DNA from: Streptomyces bicolor
Lineage (GTDB): Bacteria > Actinomycetota > Actinomycetes > Streptomycetales > Streptomycetaceae
Reading direction: 5' to 3'
NCBI RefSeq assembly: GCF_000719285.1
Contig: NZ_JOFS01000009.1
Coordinates: 186,001 to 250,000, forward strand
Length of the DNA: 64,000 bases
The notes beneath the pieces are model-generated. The model was not told the origin of the DNA. It did not search any database and saw only the letters and a list, made by a program, of their open reading frames with translations. The translations under genes and the position numbers were made by a program. Shown in pieces: positions 16,775 to 25,784 of this stretch. Position 1 is the stretch's first letter. Each line of letters opens with the position of its first letter.

Positions 16775-18791
16775 CGCAGCCGCGCTGGTCCGGGATCTCC
16801 GCGAGGACTTCGGCGGCCAGCCGCTCCTCCATCCGCGCCCGGTGCTCCCGCGCCGCCGTGCACAGCGCCTGTACGGCCTCGTTGAAGCGCACCTGCGACG
16901 CCGGCTCGTCCGGTCCCAGCAGGTGCCGCTTCAACTCCGCGCGGGCCTGAACCAGTTCGTCCTTCTCGGGGTGCCGCACCGCGTCCAGCAACTCCGGCAC
17001 CCCGGCCGCGTCCGGCGTCAGCACGGTCGCCGCGCGCACGGTCGGGAAGGCCTTGCGGAACACGTCCTCCGCGAGGCCGCTGGTGTTCGCCACGCCGTAC
17101 GGCTTGCCGCTCGCCAGGAAGTCGCTGATCACGCTCGACACATCGCTGATCAGCAGGTCGGCCTCGTTGAAGCAGGCGTACAGCGTGGGCCGCACGTCCG
17201 TGAAGACCTGGTGCTCCCCCTCCGGAAGTGAGGCCCAGTACGCCTCCTCCCAGGCCGCCGTGGCCCGCGCCACCGCCTCCGCCCGCCCCGGCTCCGGCGC
17301 CGACTGGTACATCATCCGCTCGAGCAGGTCGGCGCTCGCCCGGACGGTCGTCGTGGTGAGCCGGTCCAACTCCTTCGTCCGACGGGCGAGTTCACCGCTG
17401 TCGCCGGGCCGCTCGTCCGTCCGCTCCCGGTTCGCCGCCCTGATCAGCTCCCGGATGCGCAGATCGGCCGCCCCGGCCCGCGGATCCACCGACCCGGTCA
17501 GCGGATGCGGCTTGTACAGCAGCCGTACGCCCGGGTCCGCGAGCAGCGCCCGTACGAGGTTCTCGCCGGCCTCGATCACCGAGGTGTTGCCGGGGTTGCC
17601 GTCCCAGCCCTCCCAGGTCGGCGCGTACAGAACGGTCGTGTACGTACCGGTCGGCGCGCCTGCGTACGGCCGTACGGTGTCCAGCTGAGGGCGGCCGATC
17701 TCCACCACGTCCTTGTCCTCGACGCCGACCTCGGCCGCCGCATACCGCTCCCGGGCCGCGGGACCGGCCACCCACACCTCGTCGTAGGCCTTCGCGTACG
17801 GGTTGCAGGACGACAGCTTGTCGCTCTCCCCGTGGTTGACGAAGGTGTGCTTGAGCGTGGGGATGCGCAGGACCTGGGAGGTCTTGCCGGAGTTGGAGGG
17901 GTGGATGAGGACCTGGAGCGTGGACTGCTCCAGGCGCATCAAGGTGGAGACCTTCGGCAGGCACAGGATCGGCACGTCCGTCGGCCCGATCTTCTGCACC
18001 ATGAACCGTTCGCGCAGCACGATCAGCGGACGCCCGTCCAGCTGGGCGAGCGGCTCCAGCCACATGTTCGCCTGGTAGGCGGAGGACGCGCCGCCGGAGA
18101 AGTACAGCCCGACCGTCGGCCGGTACTCGGCCAGCCAGGCGTCCAGCCAGGCCAGCGTCTCCCGCTCGCTCGCCGGGCGACGGCTCGGCAGCAGCCGTAC
18201 GAGAAGGTCGTACAGGCCCACCAGGGCGAGCCCGAGGGACAGCGCGATGCCGAGGGCCGCGCAGCGGGGGTCGTCGGTGGCAGCCGTGGCCAGCAGGCCC
18301 ACGGTGGCCGGGAGGCCGAAGGCCGGCAGGCGGTCACCGGGGCGGCGCAGCAGGAGCCGCGGGGCGGGGGTCAGGCGCAGGGCGGAGGCGTCGATGTTGC
18401 GGGTGACCACGGGCAGGGTACGGGTGCGGCGGACCAGGACGGAGACCGCCTGGATCGCGCAGTTCAGGGCGTAGAAGGCGAGCAGGCCCGCGACCAGCGG
18501 CGTGTACACCGTCTCCCGGTGCTGCTCGCCGAGCCGCAGCAGGGCCACGACCAGCAGCAGGTCCCGCAGCACATGCCGCACGGTGATGTCCGCGTGCGAC
18601 TTGGCGAACAGCGACAGCATGCCGCGGTGCCAGCGGTACAGCACGCCCTCGACGGCCAGCGAGGCGATGGTCGCCGCGATCAGCAGCGGGACGTGCGGGC
18701 GCAGCGCCGCCACGGCCTGGGCGCCGAAGGCGGCGGCCAGCAGAGCCGTGACAAGCGCTCGCACCGGGAGGCGGGACAGGGGTGTGGGCAA
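16743..18791 (-). CDS. Membrane-anchored TagF-like CDP-glycerol/ribitol phosphotransferase 2
   Basis: Encodes 682 residues and is a clear paralogue of the gene at 13202-15301 across its whole length. Hydrophobic N-terminal helices are followed by the TagF signature set HGESDK, KAYDEVWVAG, VEIGRPQL, YAPTWEGWDGNPGNTS, YKPHPLTG and SDVSSVISDFLASGKPYG. It is transcribed opposite to its paralogue. Having two polymerases suggests either primer and elongation roles or two different polymers. The first possible start is TTG at 18791, directly after an in-frame stop. A GTG at 18764 is an alternative. The 3' end overlaps the GT2 gene by 32 bp, tail to tail. Confidence 0.85.
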   Translation of the reverse strand: MPTPLSRLPVRALVTALLAAAFGAQAVAALRPHVPLLIAATIASLAVEGVLYRWHRGMLSLFAKSHADITVRHVLRDLLLVVALLRLGEQHRETVYTPLVAGLLAFYALNCAIQAVSVLVRRTRTLPVVTRNIDASALRLTPAPRLLLRRPGDRLPAFGLPATVGLLATAATDDPRCAALGIALSLGLALVGLYDLLVRLLPSRRPASERETLAWLDAWLAEYRPTVGLYFSGGASSAYQANMWLEPLAQLDGRPLIVLRERFMVQKIGPTDVPILCLPKVSTLMRLEQSTLQVLIHPSNSGKTSQVLRIPTLKHTFVNHGESDKLSSCNPYAKAYDEVWVAGPAARERYAAAEVGVEDKDVVEIGRPQLDTVRPYAGAPTGTYTTVLYAPTWEGWDGNPGNTSVIEAGENLVRALLADPGVRLLYKPHPLTGSVDPRAGAADLRIRELIRAANRERTDERPGDSGELARRTKELDRLTTTTVRASADLLERMMYQSAPEPGRAEAVARATAAWEEAYWASLPEGEHQVFTDVRPTLYACFNEADLLISDVSSVISDFLASGKPYGVANTSGLAEDVFRKAFPTVRAATVLTPDAAGVPELLDAVRHPEKDELVQARAELKRHLLGPDEPASQVRFNEAVQALCTAAREHRARMEERLAAEVLAEIPDQRGCVTPQQPARPA

Positions 18792-18939
18792 CTGCGGTCA
18801 CTCCAAGGTCGGCGGGGACGTCGTGCGTCCGGGTTAACGCACGCCGACCTCCGGACGACACGCGAGTGTCCGTAGGGTTTGGAGTGACCTGAAGCGCGGG
18901 AGTTCCAGGCCTATGCCGGGATGATCCAGACGGCAGGGC

Positions 18940-20361
18940 CTAGCGTCCCGACTGCAGCGCCCGGCGGATCGGGCCGCCCACCACGCGGCGGGCCCGTCGG
19001 TAGACGGACGCCGCCGGAAGGGCCGTGCCCGCCTTGCCGGTGCGGGCCAGCTCCCGTCTCAACCGGTCGTTGTCCGTGGCGAGTTCGGAGATACGGCTCT
19101 GCAGCCAGCCGAACCGGGTGGTGAGCGAGGCGAGGTCGGCGTCGTTCCAGGGGCGGATGCCCGCCGGGAAGGACAGTGACCGCATGCGCTGCTCGAAGGC
19201 GGCGCCGCCGTCGCCGTGTGTGAACGTGTTGCTGAGGCCGTTGCCCTCCAGGAACGCCGTGAACCGCTCGAACCGCTCCTGGTGGCCGCTCATCAGGGCG
19301 CCGAAGTCGGCCTCCTCGTACAGCGACGCCGGGTCCAGGTCCTCGGGCAGCCTGTCGATCCGGCGGTGCGGGATGTCGAAGTAGCGGCACAGCTCCAGCG
19401 TGCGCGAGTCGCCGCACAGCACCGTCGCCGGTGTGCCCGCGAGCAGGGCGGCTATGTTGCCGTGGATGCGGGAGCCGAAGGAGAAGTCGAACGCGCGCAG
19501 GTCGTCGATCCAGGTGACCGGATCGATGTAGACGCGGACCTTGTCCTCCCGGTACATCGGGTGCTCGGGGTGTGTCGGCATCGCCGTCACCAGACCGTTC
19601 GGGTCGGACAGGTCCCGCCAGTGCAACTGCCGTGCGTCGCTGAGGTTCTGGCCGATGAAGCGCAGGTACGGGTAGCGGGCGTGGGCGCGGGTGATGACCC
19701 GGTCCAGGCCCTGCGACCGCACCGCGCTGTGCGAGCCGTTGACCGCGATCCGGGAGCCGGCGCCGAGGGCGGGTTCCCGCTTGGTGACGGTGAGTTCCTT
19801 GCCGTACATGAAGAGCGAGGGGCAGCCGATGACCTCGACGTCCCGGAAGCCCAGATCCTTGAGGTACTTCTCGGTGAACTCGCCGCGGACACCGATGGAG
19901 GCGCTGCGGTCGAGCACGGCGGAGACGAACTCGCGCACGGCGGGCTCGATGGGCTTCAGCCGCGCCGGGTTGTAGCCGAGCCCGGCCTGTGCGCCGACCC
20001 CCACCACGACCACCGGGATCCTCAGCTTGCCGATCAGCCGCGTCAGCCGCTTCAACTGCGCCTCGAAAGACGGCCGGAACGCATTGGCGAGCGGGACGAC
20101 GAACGCGTCGAACTCCTCGTTGATCCGGCCCGCCGCCGACACATCGGTACGGATGCCGTTCGAGACGACCTCGGTGTGCGGTGTCTCGAGGATCTTGTGG
20201 GTGGCGTCGCTGAAGATCAGGTTGCCGGCGTTGGTGGCGATGACGTCCCGGTGGAGGGCCTCCTCCACGGGAACGACGTCGTAGGGGCTCTTACCCGAGC
20301 GGAGCAGGATGCGCTTGCCGCGCTGACCATGGTGGGCATTGTGTGACACGGCATTCAACAT
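18940..20361 (-). CDS. Polysaccharide pyruvyl transferase family protein
   Basis: Encodes 473 residues from ATG at 20361 (MLNAVSHNAHHG). A long in-frame extension upstream is rejected because it is atypical. The central part fits the polysaccharide pyruvyl transferase/CsaB-type fold: VVVGVGAQAGLG, SIGVRGEFTEKYL, VIGCPSLFMYGK and FSFGSRIHGNIAALLAGTP, the last being the conserved SRxH element. The C-terminus has a predicted coiled coil (RISELATDNDRLRREL) and a basic end. These enzymes transfer pyruvate from PEP to sugars as ketals, adding negative charge to surface polymers. It lies in line with TagF-like gene 2 on the minus strand, 148 bp apart, and diverges from proB. Confidence 0.82.
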   Translation of the reverse strand: MLNAVSHNAHHGQRGKRILLRSGKSPYDVVPVEEALHRDVIATNAGNLIFSDATHKILETPHTEVVSNGIRTDVSAAGRINEEFDAFVVPLANAFRPSFEAQLKRLTRLIGKLRIPVVVVGVGAQAGLGYNPARLKPIEPAVREFVSAVLDRSASIGVRGEFTEKYLKDLGFRDVEVIGCPSLFMYGKELTVTKREPALGAGSRIAVNGSHSAVRSQGLDRVITRAHARYPYLRFIGQNLSDARQLHWRDLSDPNGLVTAMPTHPEHPMYREDKVRVYIDPVTWIDDLRAFDFSFGSRIHGNIAALLAGTPATVLCGDSRTLELCRYFDIPHRRIDRLPEDLDPASLYEEADFGALMSGHQERFERFTAFLEGNGLSNTFTHGDGGAAFEQRMRSLSFPAGIRPWNDADLASLTTRFGWLQSRISELATDNDRLRRELARTGKAGTALPAASVYRRARRVVGGPIRRALQSGR

Positions 20362-20540
20362 AAGTTTGCCCTGTCGTTGTTTTCTATAGGCAACCAACGC
20401 AACCTTTTTGCCGTATGCGACCTGTGAGCAAACAGTTACCGCTCGCCTGTCCGGAGGCTGGAATCGCCGCGCGCCACACGATCCGCTTCGCGTAGATTGC
20501 CGAGCACGGAACCGGATGCACGCGAGGGGAAAGAGCACAG

Positions 20541-21668
20541 GTGGCAGGGGCAAGGCAGGGTGTGCGCGAAGCCCGCAGGGTCGTCGTCAAGGTGGGCTCC
20601 TCGTCGCTGACCACCGCGTCGGGCGGCCTGGACGCCGATCGCGTGGACGCGCTCGTCGACGTGCTCGCCAAGAGCCGCAGCGGTGGGGAGAAGGAGGTCG
20701 TCCTCGTCTCCTCCGGCGCCATCGCGGCCGGACTCGCCCCGCTGGGCCTGCGCCGACGCCCCAAGGACCTGGCCCGCCAGCAGGCCGCCGCCAGCGTCGG
20801 CCAGGGCCTGCTCGTGGCCCGCTACACCGCCTCCTTCGCCCGCTACGGCGTCCGCGTCGGGCAGGTCCTGCTGACCAGCGACGACATGAGCCGCCGCGCC
20901 CACCACCGCAACGCCTCCCGCACCCTCGACAAGCTGCTCGCCATGGGCGCGTTCCCGATCGTCAACGAGAACGACACCGTCGCCACGGACGAGATCCGCT
21001 TCGGCGACAACGACCGGCTCGCCGCCCTGGTCGCCCATCTCGTACGGGCGGATCTGCTGGTGCTGCTGTCCGACGTGGACGGCGTGTACGACGGCGACCC
21101 CCGCAAGCCGGGGACCTCGCGGATAGCGGAGGTGCGGGGACCCGAGGACCTGGCGGAGGTGGAGATCGGCAGCGCCGGCAAGGCAGGAGTCGGCACCGGC
21201 GGCATGGTCACCAAGGTCGAGGCGGCCCGGATCGCGGCCGCCGCCGGCATCCCGGTCGTCCTCACCAGCGCGATCCACGCCGCCGAGGCGCTGCACGGCG
21301 GCGACACCGGCACCTACTTCCACGCCACCGGCAGGCGCTCCGCCGACCGGCTGCTGTGGCTGCAGCACGCCTCCACACCGCAGGGTTCGCTGACGCTGGA
21401 CGACGGCGCCGTACGGGCGGTCGTGGAGCGCCGTATGTCGCTCCTGCCGGCCGGAATCGCCGCTGTCGAGGGCGAGTTCAGCGCGGGCGACCCGGTCGAG
21501 CTGCGCGACGGCGCGGGGCACGCGGTCGCACGCGGGCTCGTCAACTTCGACGCCAAGGAGATCCCGCAGCTGCTCGGGCGGTCGACGCGGGAGCTGGCGC
21601 GGGAGCTGGGGGCGGAGTACGAGCGGGAGGTCGTTCACCGGGACGACCTGGTGATCCTGCAGCCCTGA
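20541..21668 (+). CDS. proB: Glutamate 5-kinase
   Basis: Encodes 375 residues: an amino-acid kinase domain (VVVKVGSSSLT, VLVSSGAIAAG, VNENDTVA with FGDNDRLAALVA) and a C-terminal PUA domain (residues about 275-370, from GSLTLDDGAV). It catalyses ATP-dependent phosphorylation of glutamate, the first step to proline. The long form with PUA is the common, proline-inhibited type. GTG 20541 is preceded by GAGGGGAAAG. proA follows after one small gene. In many bacteria proBA are adjacent, so the gene inserted between them here is notable. obg and proB, usually close in actinobacteria, are separated by the envelope cluster. Confidence 0.95.
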   Translation: MAGARQGVREARRVVVKVGSSSLTTASGGLDADRVDALVDVLAKSRSGGEKEVVLVSSGAIAAGLAPLGLRRRPKDLARQQAAASVGQGLLVARYTASFARYGVRVGQVLLTSDDMSRRAHHRNASRTLDKLLAMGAFPIVNENDTVATDEIRFGDNDRLAALVAHLVRADLLVLLSDVDGVYDGDPRKPGTSRIAEVRGPEDLAEVEIGSAGKAGVGTGGMVTKVEAARIAAAAGIPVVLTSAIHAAEALHGGDTGTYFHATGRRSADRLLWLQHASTPQGSLTLDDGAVRAVVERRMSLLPAGIAAVEGEFSAGDPVELRDGAGHAVARGLVNFDAKEIPQLLGRSTRELARELGAEYEREVVHRDDLVILQP

Positions 21669-21846
21669 GAGCAGCCGGCCATGGGCCGAAAACGGGGGGA
21701 ACGCCCTGCTGTCGAAGTCGCCCTGAGGTGGACGTTGAGGTCCACGTTCCGCAAAATCGCCCCGCGAACGCCCCCGGCCTGCTCAACTTTGTCTCAGGGA
21801 CACATTCCGCACGAGCCGGTTCGGTCACTGCGTAAAGGAGGCCGTC

Positions 21847-22311
21847 GTGAGACGAGTGCGCCCTGGGACGGCGTCCCGCGGTGCCGGAGGGGCCTCGTCC
21901 CATGCGGCCGGTGAGGAGCGCGCCTTGACGAGCGTCGCGGCCGGCGACCGGTACGAGGAGCCCAAGGACCTGCCCCGCCTGTGGCACGTCACCCTGAGCG
22001 TCTCCGGCCGGGAGGCCCCGCTGAAGGAGGTGCGGCGCGCTCTCGAACAGCTTGCCCACGACCACCCCTTTCTGCTGACCAGCAGGTACGCCAACGACCA
22101 CGCCGAGATCCGCTACTGGGAAGAGGCCCGGGACCTGCACGACGCGGCCGCCGTGGCCCTGCGACTGTGGGGCGAGCACCGGCAGAGCGCGGGACTGCCG
22201 CCCTGGGAGATCGTCGGCCTGGAGGTCATCGACCGGGAGACCTACCACCAGCGCATCGCGGAGGGCTACGGACCGCCACCGGCGACGCCCGTGGGTGTCC
22301 ACCCTTACTAG
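21847..22311 (+). CDS. Conserved hypothetical protein between proB and proA
   Basis: Encodes 154 residues from GTG 21847 with a near-perfect AAAGGAGG site 5 nt upstream (21834-21841), one of the best ribosome-binding sites in the window. The first 35 residues are low-complexity. The body (LPRLWHVTLSVSGREAPLKEVRRALEQL and later HDHPFLLTSRYANDHAEIRYWEEA) looks like a compact alpha/beta domain. It ends PPATPVGVHPY. There is no signal peptide, membrane helix or known catalytic motif. The strong translation signal and position suggest a soluble protein made in quantity. I do not recognise its function. Confidence 0.8.
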   Translation: MRRVRPGTASRGAGGASSHAAGEERALTSVAAGDRYEEPKDLPRLWHVTLSVSGREAPLKEVRRALEQLAHDHPFLLTSRYANDHAEIRYWEEARDLHDAAAVALRLWGEHRQSAGLPPWEIVGLEVIDRETYHQRIAEGYGPPPATPVGVHPY

Positions 22312-22470
22312 TGCGCCTAAGCCGGCGCCGCTCTCGCGGACCCGGGTTGCCCGCCGTCGTGGTTCCTCAATTGATGGTTGCGGCGCTTGGGGGGCAAAAG
22401 AGGGCGAGGGGAGCGTTTCGGTGGCGTCTCGGGGTTTGGAACGAGCGATGGACCGGCCTCGCGAGCGCAC

Positions 22471-22485
22471 TACCCTTCTTTCATG
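22471..22485 (+). promoter_or_regulatory. -10 element giving a leaderless proA transcript
   Basis: TACCCT (22471-22476) ends 6 nt before ATG 22483, and no Shine-Dalgarno is present, so the predicted transcription start coincides with the start codon. No clear -35. Confidence 0.5.
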
Positions 22486-23769
22486 ACCACGCTCTCGCCG
22501 TACGACTCCATGTCCCCGGTCACCCAGGCCGCCTACCGCGCCAAGGCCGCCGCCGCCGACCTCGCCCCGCTGCCGCGGGCCGAGAAGGACGACGCGCTGC
22601 TCGCCATCGCGGACGCCCTGGAGGTCCGTACGAGCGAAATCGTCGAGGCCAACGCCAAGGACATCGCCAAGGCCCGCGAGGCCGGCACAAGCGAGGCGAT
22701 CATCGACCGGCTGACGCTCACGCCGGAGCGCGTGCGGGCCATCGCCTCCGACGTCCGGGACGTCGTCGCACTGCCCGACCCGGTCGGCGAGGTCGTGCGC
22801 GGCTCCACCCTCCCCAACGGCATCGACCTGCGGCAGGTCCGCGTCCCGCTGGGCGTCGTCGGGATCATCTACGAGGCCCGCCCGAACGTCACCGTGGACG
22901 CCGCCGCTCTCTGTCTGAAGTCCGGCAACGCCGTGCTGCTGCGCGGCTCGGCCTCGGCGTACGAGTCGAACATGGCCCTGGTCCGGGTGATCCGTGACGC
23001 CGTGGGCGGGGCCGGGCTGCCCGCCGACGCCGTGCAGCTGGTGCCCGGGGAGAGCCGCGAGAGTGTGCGCGAGCTGATGCGGGCCCGCGGCCTGGTCGAC
23101 GTGCTGATCCCGCGCGGTGGCGCCTCGCTGATCCAGACCGTCGTGTCGGAGTCGATCGTCCCCGTCATCGAGACCGGCACCGGCAACTGCCACGTCTACG
23201 TCGACGCCCACGCCGACCTCGACATGGCCATCGAGATCCTGATCAACTCCAAGGCCCACCGCGTCAGCGTCTGCAACGCCGCCGAGACCCTCCTGGTCCA
23301 CCAGGACATCGCTCCCGTGTTCCTGCCGCGCGCCCTGGACGCCCTCGCGGAGGCCGGCGTGACCGTGCACGCCGACGAAAGGGTGCTGGCGTACGCCAAG
23401 GACTCCAAGGCGACCGTCGTCGAGGCCACGGCGGAGGACTGGGAGACCGAGTACCTGTCGTACGACATCGCCGCCGCGGTCGTGGACTCACTGGACAAGG
23501 CCGTCGAGCACATCCGGCTGTGGACCTCCGGCCACACCGAGGCCATCGTCACGACCTCCCAGCAGGCCGCCCGCCGCTTCACCCAGCTGGTCGACTCCAC
23601 CACGGTCGCGGTGAACGCCTCCACCCGCTTCACCGACGGCGGCCAGTTCGGCTTCGGCGCGGAGATCGGCATCTCCACCCAGAAGCTGCACGCCCGGGGC
23701 CCGATGGGGCTGCCGGAGCTGACCAGCACGAAGTACATCGTCACCGGGGACGGGCACGTACGGCGCTGA
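22483..23769 (+). CDS. proA: Gamma-glutamyl phosphate reductase
   Basis: Encodes 428 residues of the aldehyde-dehydrogenase-like ProA family: [11 protein letters not shown] for nucleotide and substrate binding, [11 protein letters not shown], and [11 protein letters not shown], which carries the catalytic cysteine. It ends with [13 protein letters not shown]. It reduces gamma-glutamyl phosphate with NADPH, the second proline step after ProB. The start at ATG 22483 ([10 protein letters not shown]) lacks a Shine-Dalgarno but has TACCCT just upstream, so leaderless translation is likely. ATG 22510 is a less likely alternative. It is separated from proB by one unrelated gene. Confidence 0.94.
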   Translation: MTTLSPYDSMSPVTQAAYRAKAAAADLAPLPRAEKDDALLAIADALEVRTSEIVEANAKDIAKAREAGTSEAIIDRLTLTPERVRAIASDVRDVVALPDPVGEVVRGSTLPNGIDLRQVRVPLGVVGIIYEARPNVTVDAAALCLKSGNAVLLRGSASAYESNMALVRVIRDAVGGAGLPADAVQLVPGESRESVRELMRARGLVDVLIPRGGASLIQTVVSESIVPVIETGTGNCHVYVDAHADLDMAIEILINSKAHRVSVCNAAETLLVHQDIAPVFLPRALDALAEAGVTVHADERVLAYAKDSKATVVEATAEDWETEYLSYDIAAAVVDSLDKAVEHIRLWTSGHTEAIVTTSQQAARRFTQLVDSTTVAVNASTRFTDGGQFGFGAEIGISTQKLHARGPMGLPELTSTKYIVTGDGHVRR

Positions 23770-23953
23770 ATCGCGCCGGATTCGAGTCGGCGGGGCGCGT
23801 GGGCCGGCTCTGGGGCGCGTGGCGCGCGGCCAGGGCATATGCGCCCGACACGCGCCCCCGGGCTGCCTCCTTGCCGCACGAGGGGTGTCTCACAGGGCGG
23901 ATGAATTTCCATACCGTCTGCCCAAATTGACCCCCCAGGACTACTCTGGAGCC

Positions 23954-24529
23954 GTGCCGGAGGACGTGGGGGGCACGCCGTTCCCTGACGGCTGGGAGCC
24001 CGACGACGACCACGACCGCGGGGTGTCGGACGAAGAGTTCGCCTCCGTGGTCTTCGACGAGGCCTTCGTACGGGCGGCCGTGGTGCACGAGCCGACCGCC
24101 GTGGAACGCCTCCTGGCCGCCGCCCAGGCGAGAGCGGAGGCCTCCGAGGCGGAAGCACGCCGGGCACACGGCCGGGGCGAGCGGTACGACGACGGGTACG
24201 GCGCCGACGGCCGCGCCGGATTCGGCCATGATCCCGAGCTGGACGATCTGGACGACACGGACATCCTCGAGGGCCGTTACGGCGCCCCGGGCACCTACGG
24301 CAAGCAGGTCCGCTGGCATCGTCCCGTCGCCTGGATCCTCGCCCTCGTGATGGGCATCGGCATGGTCGCGCTGGCCTTCACGGCGGTCTACCGCGGCGCC
24401 TCCTCCAGCAGCCGGGACCAGGTCCCGCCACCCGCGTCCACCGGGCTGGAACAGGGCAGCGGAGCCTCTCCCTCCGTCTCCGCCGATCACTCCCAGCCGG
24501 CCATCTCGGCGACCCCGCGCACGCCCTGA
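23954..24529 (+). CDS. One-pass membrane protein with SVVFDEAFVRAA motif (paralogue A)
   Basis: Encodes 191 residues from GTG 23954. It is acidic and cytosolic at the N-terminus, with FASVVFDEAFVRAA at about residues 32-45 and VERLLAAAQ next, then an Asp-rich stretch. One membrane helix follows (WILALVMGIGMVALAFTAVY, about residues 132-151), then a short Ser/Pro-rich outer tail. The next gene repeats the FDE-FVRAA module in the same position. TACTCT 6 nt before the GTG suggests a leaderless message. The counterpart of this gene in S. coelicolor lies at the same place, and I recall one such gene being linked to the MreB spore-wall complex, unverified here. No enzymatic motif is visible. Confidence 0.78.
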   Translation: MPEDVGGTPFPDGWEPDDDHDRGVSDEEFASVVFDEAFVRAAVVHEPTAVERLLAAAQARAEASEAEARRAHGRGERYDDGYGADGRAGFGHDPELDDLDDTDILEGRYGAPGTYGKQVRWHRPVAWILALVMGIGMVALAFTAVYRGASSSSRDQVPPPASTGLEQGSGASPSVSADHSQPAISATPRTP

Positions 24530-24650
24530 TCGGACCTGGTCGAGGGCCTGAACGCTACTGAGAGCCGCCCGACCGTCCTGGTGAGAACCTGTCAGAACTT
24601 GTCGTGTACCAGGGCGTTTACCCGAGCCCCCCGCGACCTACCCTGAAGAT

Positions 24651-25727
24651 ATGGGAGGGCCTGGAGACCCACCTGAGGGGACACCCGAGGGCGGCCCCGG
24701 AGGTGGAGAGGACGAGTACCGATCCGTCGTGTTCGACGAGTCGTTCGTGCGCGCTGCCCGCCTCCAGGAGTTCTCCGCGCAGGAGCGCCTGAGCGACCAC
24801 GCGCCCGCGGTACGCCGCCGTCCACCCATGCGCCGGGGCATGTCCCGGCAGGCACTGATCCTCGTCCTCCTGATCGCCGTGGCCTTCGGTACGGCGATCT
24901 ATATGGGTGTACGGCACCCCTACCAGAGCCCCGCCGGTTCCGGGCCGCCGGCCGAGCCCCTGCGGATGACCGTCATCCCGCTCGCCCCGCAGGGCGAGGT
25001 GCCCGGGACGACCGACACCGAGCACCTGTACGCGCAGAGCCCCGCCGCGCAGTTCCGCATCGGCGCGGAGGGCATTCCGCTTCCCGCCGCGCGGCGGACG
25101 GCGCACTTCTCGGACAGTCAGGTGACCAACGCGCTGAGCATCGCGAAGGACTACATCGTGCGGTCGGCGCTCTATCCCGAGGTGCTCACCGGAGACCAGG
25201 TCCGGCCGGTCCGGGTGCTGCTCGATCCCGATCAACTGGACCAGTTCGACCAGAGCTTCCGGCAGCCGACCGCCGACGGGCGGCACGCGCCGACCGGGTG
25301 GCTGGTTCGCTTCGACCCCTCGCAGGCCGAGCTGGCCGATCGCCAGATCCGGGTCCAGGGCACCCTCCAGGCCGCCGAGACCGACTCCTCCACCCTGGAG
25401 GTCACGGCGGACCATACGTTCGTGTACGCCCTGCGGCCGGTGGAGGCCGGGGAGAAGGCGGCCGAGGCGTCGCTGTTCACCGTCCGGCGTGAGCTGCACT
25501 TCCGGTTCGACCGGGAGGACCTGCGGCTGCATCAGGCGCAGCTGGTCGTGTCCTACGTCCAGGCCGGGCCGCTGTCCTGTGCCGACGACTCGACGGACCG
25601 GCTGCATCCGTTGCTGGCGGGGGAGACGGCGAAGGAGGGCGGTCCGGCGGGGACCGACCCCTATGCCACGGGTGGGGCTACGGCGCTTTGCGGGTCGTTG
25701 GCGGCGGGTTCCCAGCCGAAGGTGTGA
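24651..25727 (+). CDS. Membrane protein with SVVFDESFVRAA motif and large extracytoplasmic domain (paralogue B)
   Basis: Encodes 358 residues from ATG 24651, with TACCCT 6 nt upstream and no Shine-Dalgarno. The cytosolic end has YRSVVFDESFVRAARLQEF (residues about 22-40), matching the upstream gene. One membrane helix (ALILVLLIAVAFGTAIYMGV) follows near residues 68-87, and then about 270 residues outside. The outer part has a helical segment (DSQVTNALSIAKDYIV) and two cysteines near the C-terminus (LSCADD, ALCGSL) that could pair. This looks like a bitopic sensor or scaffold. I know no function. It converges on the M48 protease gene, with a palindromic repeat just after its stop. Confidence 0.78.
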   Translation: MGGPGDPPEGTPEGGPGGGEDEYRSVVFDESFVRAARLQEFSAQERLSDHAPAVRRRPPMRRGMSRQALILVLLIAVAFGTAIYMGVRHPYQSPAGSGPPAEPLRMTVIPLAPQGEVPGTTDTEHLYAQSPAAQFRIGAEGIPLPAARRTAHFSDSQVTNALSIAKDYIVRSALYPEVLTGDQVRPVRVLLDPDQLDQFDQSFRQPTADGRHAPTGWLVRFDPSQAELADRQIRVQGTLQAAETDSSTLEVTADHTFVYALRPVEAGEKAAEASLFTVRRELHFRFDREDLRLHQAQLVVSYVQAGPLSCADDSTDRLHPLLAGETAKEGGPAGTDPYATGGATALCGSLAAGSQPKV

Positions 25728-25736
25728 GCCGGAGGG

Positions 25737-25755
25737 CCCGCGGCGGAGCCGCTGA
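25737..25755. repeat. Palindromic repeat element, copy 2
   Basis: CCCGCGGCGGAGCCGCTGA between the convergent paralogue B and M48 genes, identical over 19 bases to 14367-14385. Here it is followed by AAAAA and could act as a terminator. Confidence 0.7.
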
Positions 25756-25784
25756 AAAATGCGGCCGCCCCCGCCGGCTGCACA

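Noticed and set aside
20362..20553. A 64-residue N-terminal extension of the pyruvyltransferase
   Set aside because: Composition is atypical and it would overlap the proB start; ATG 20361 is preferred.
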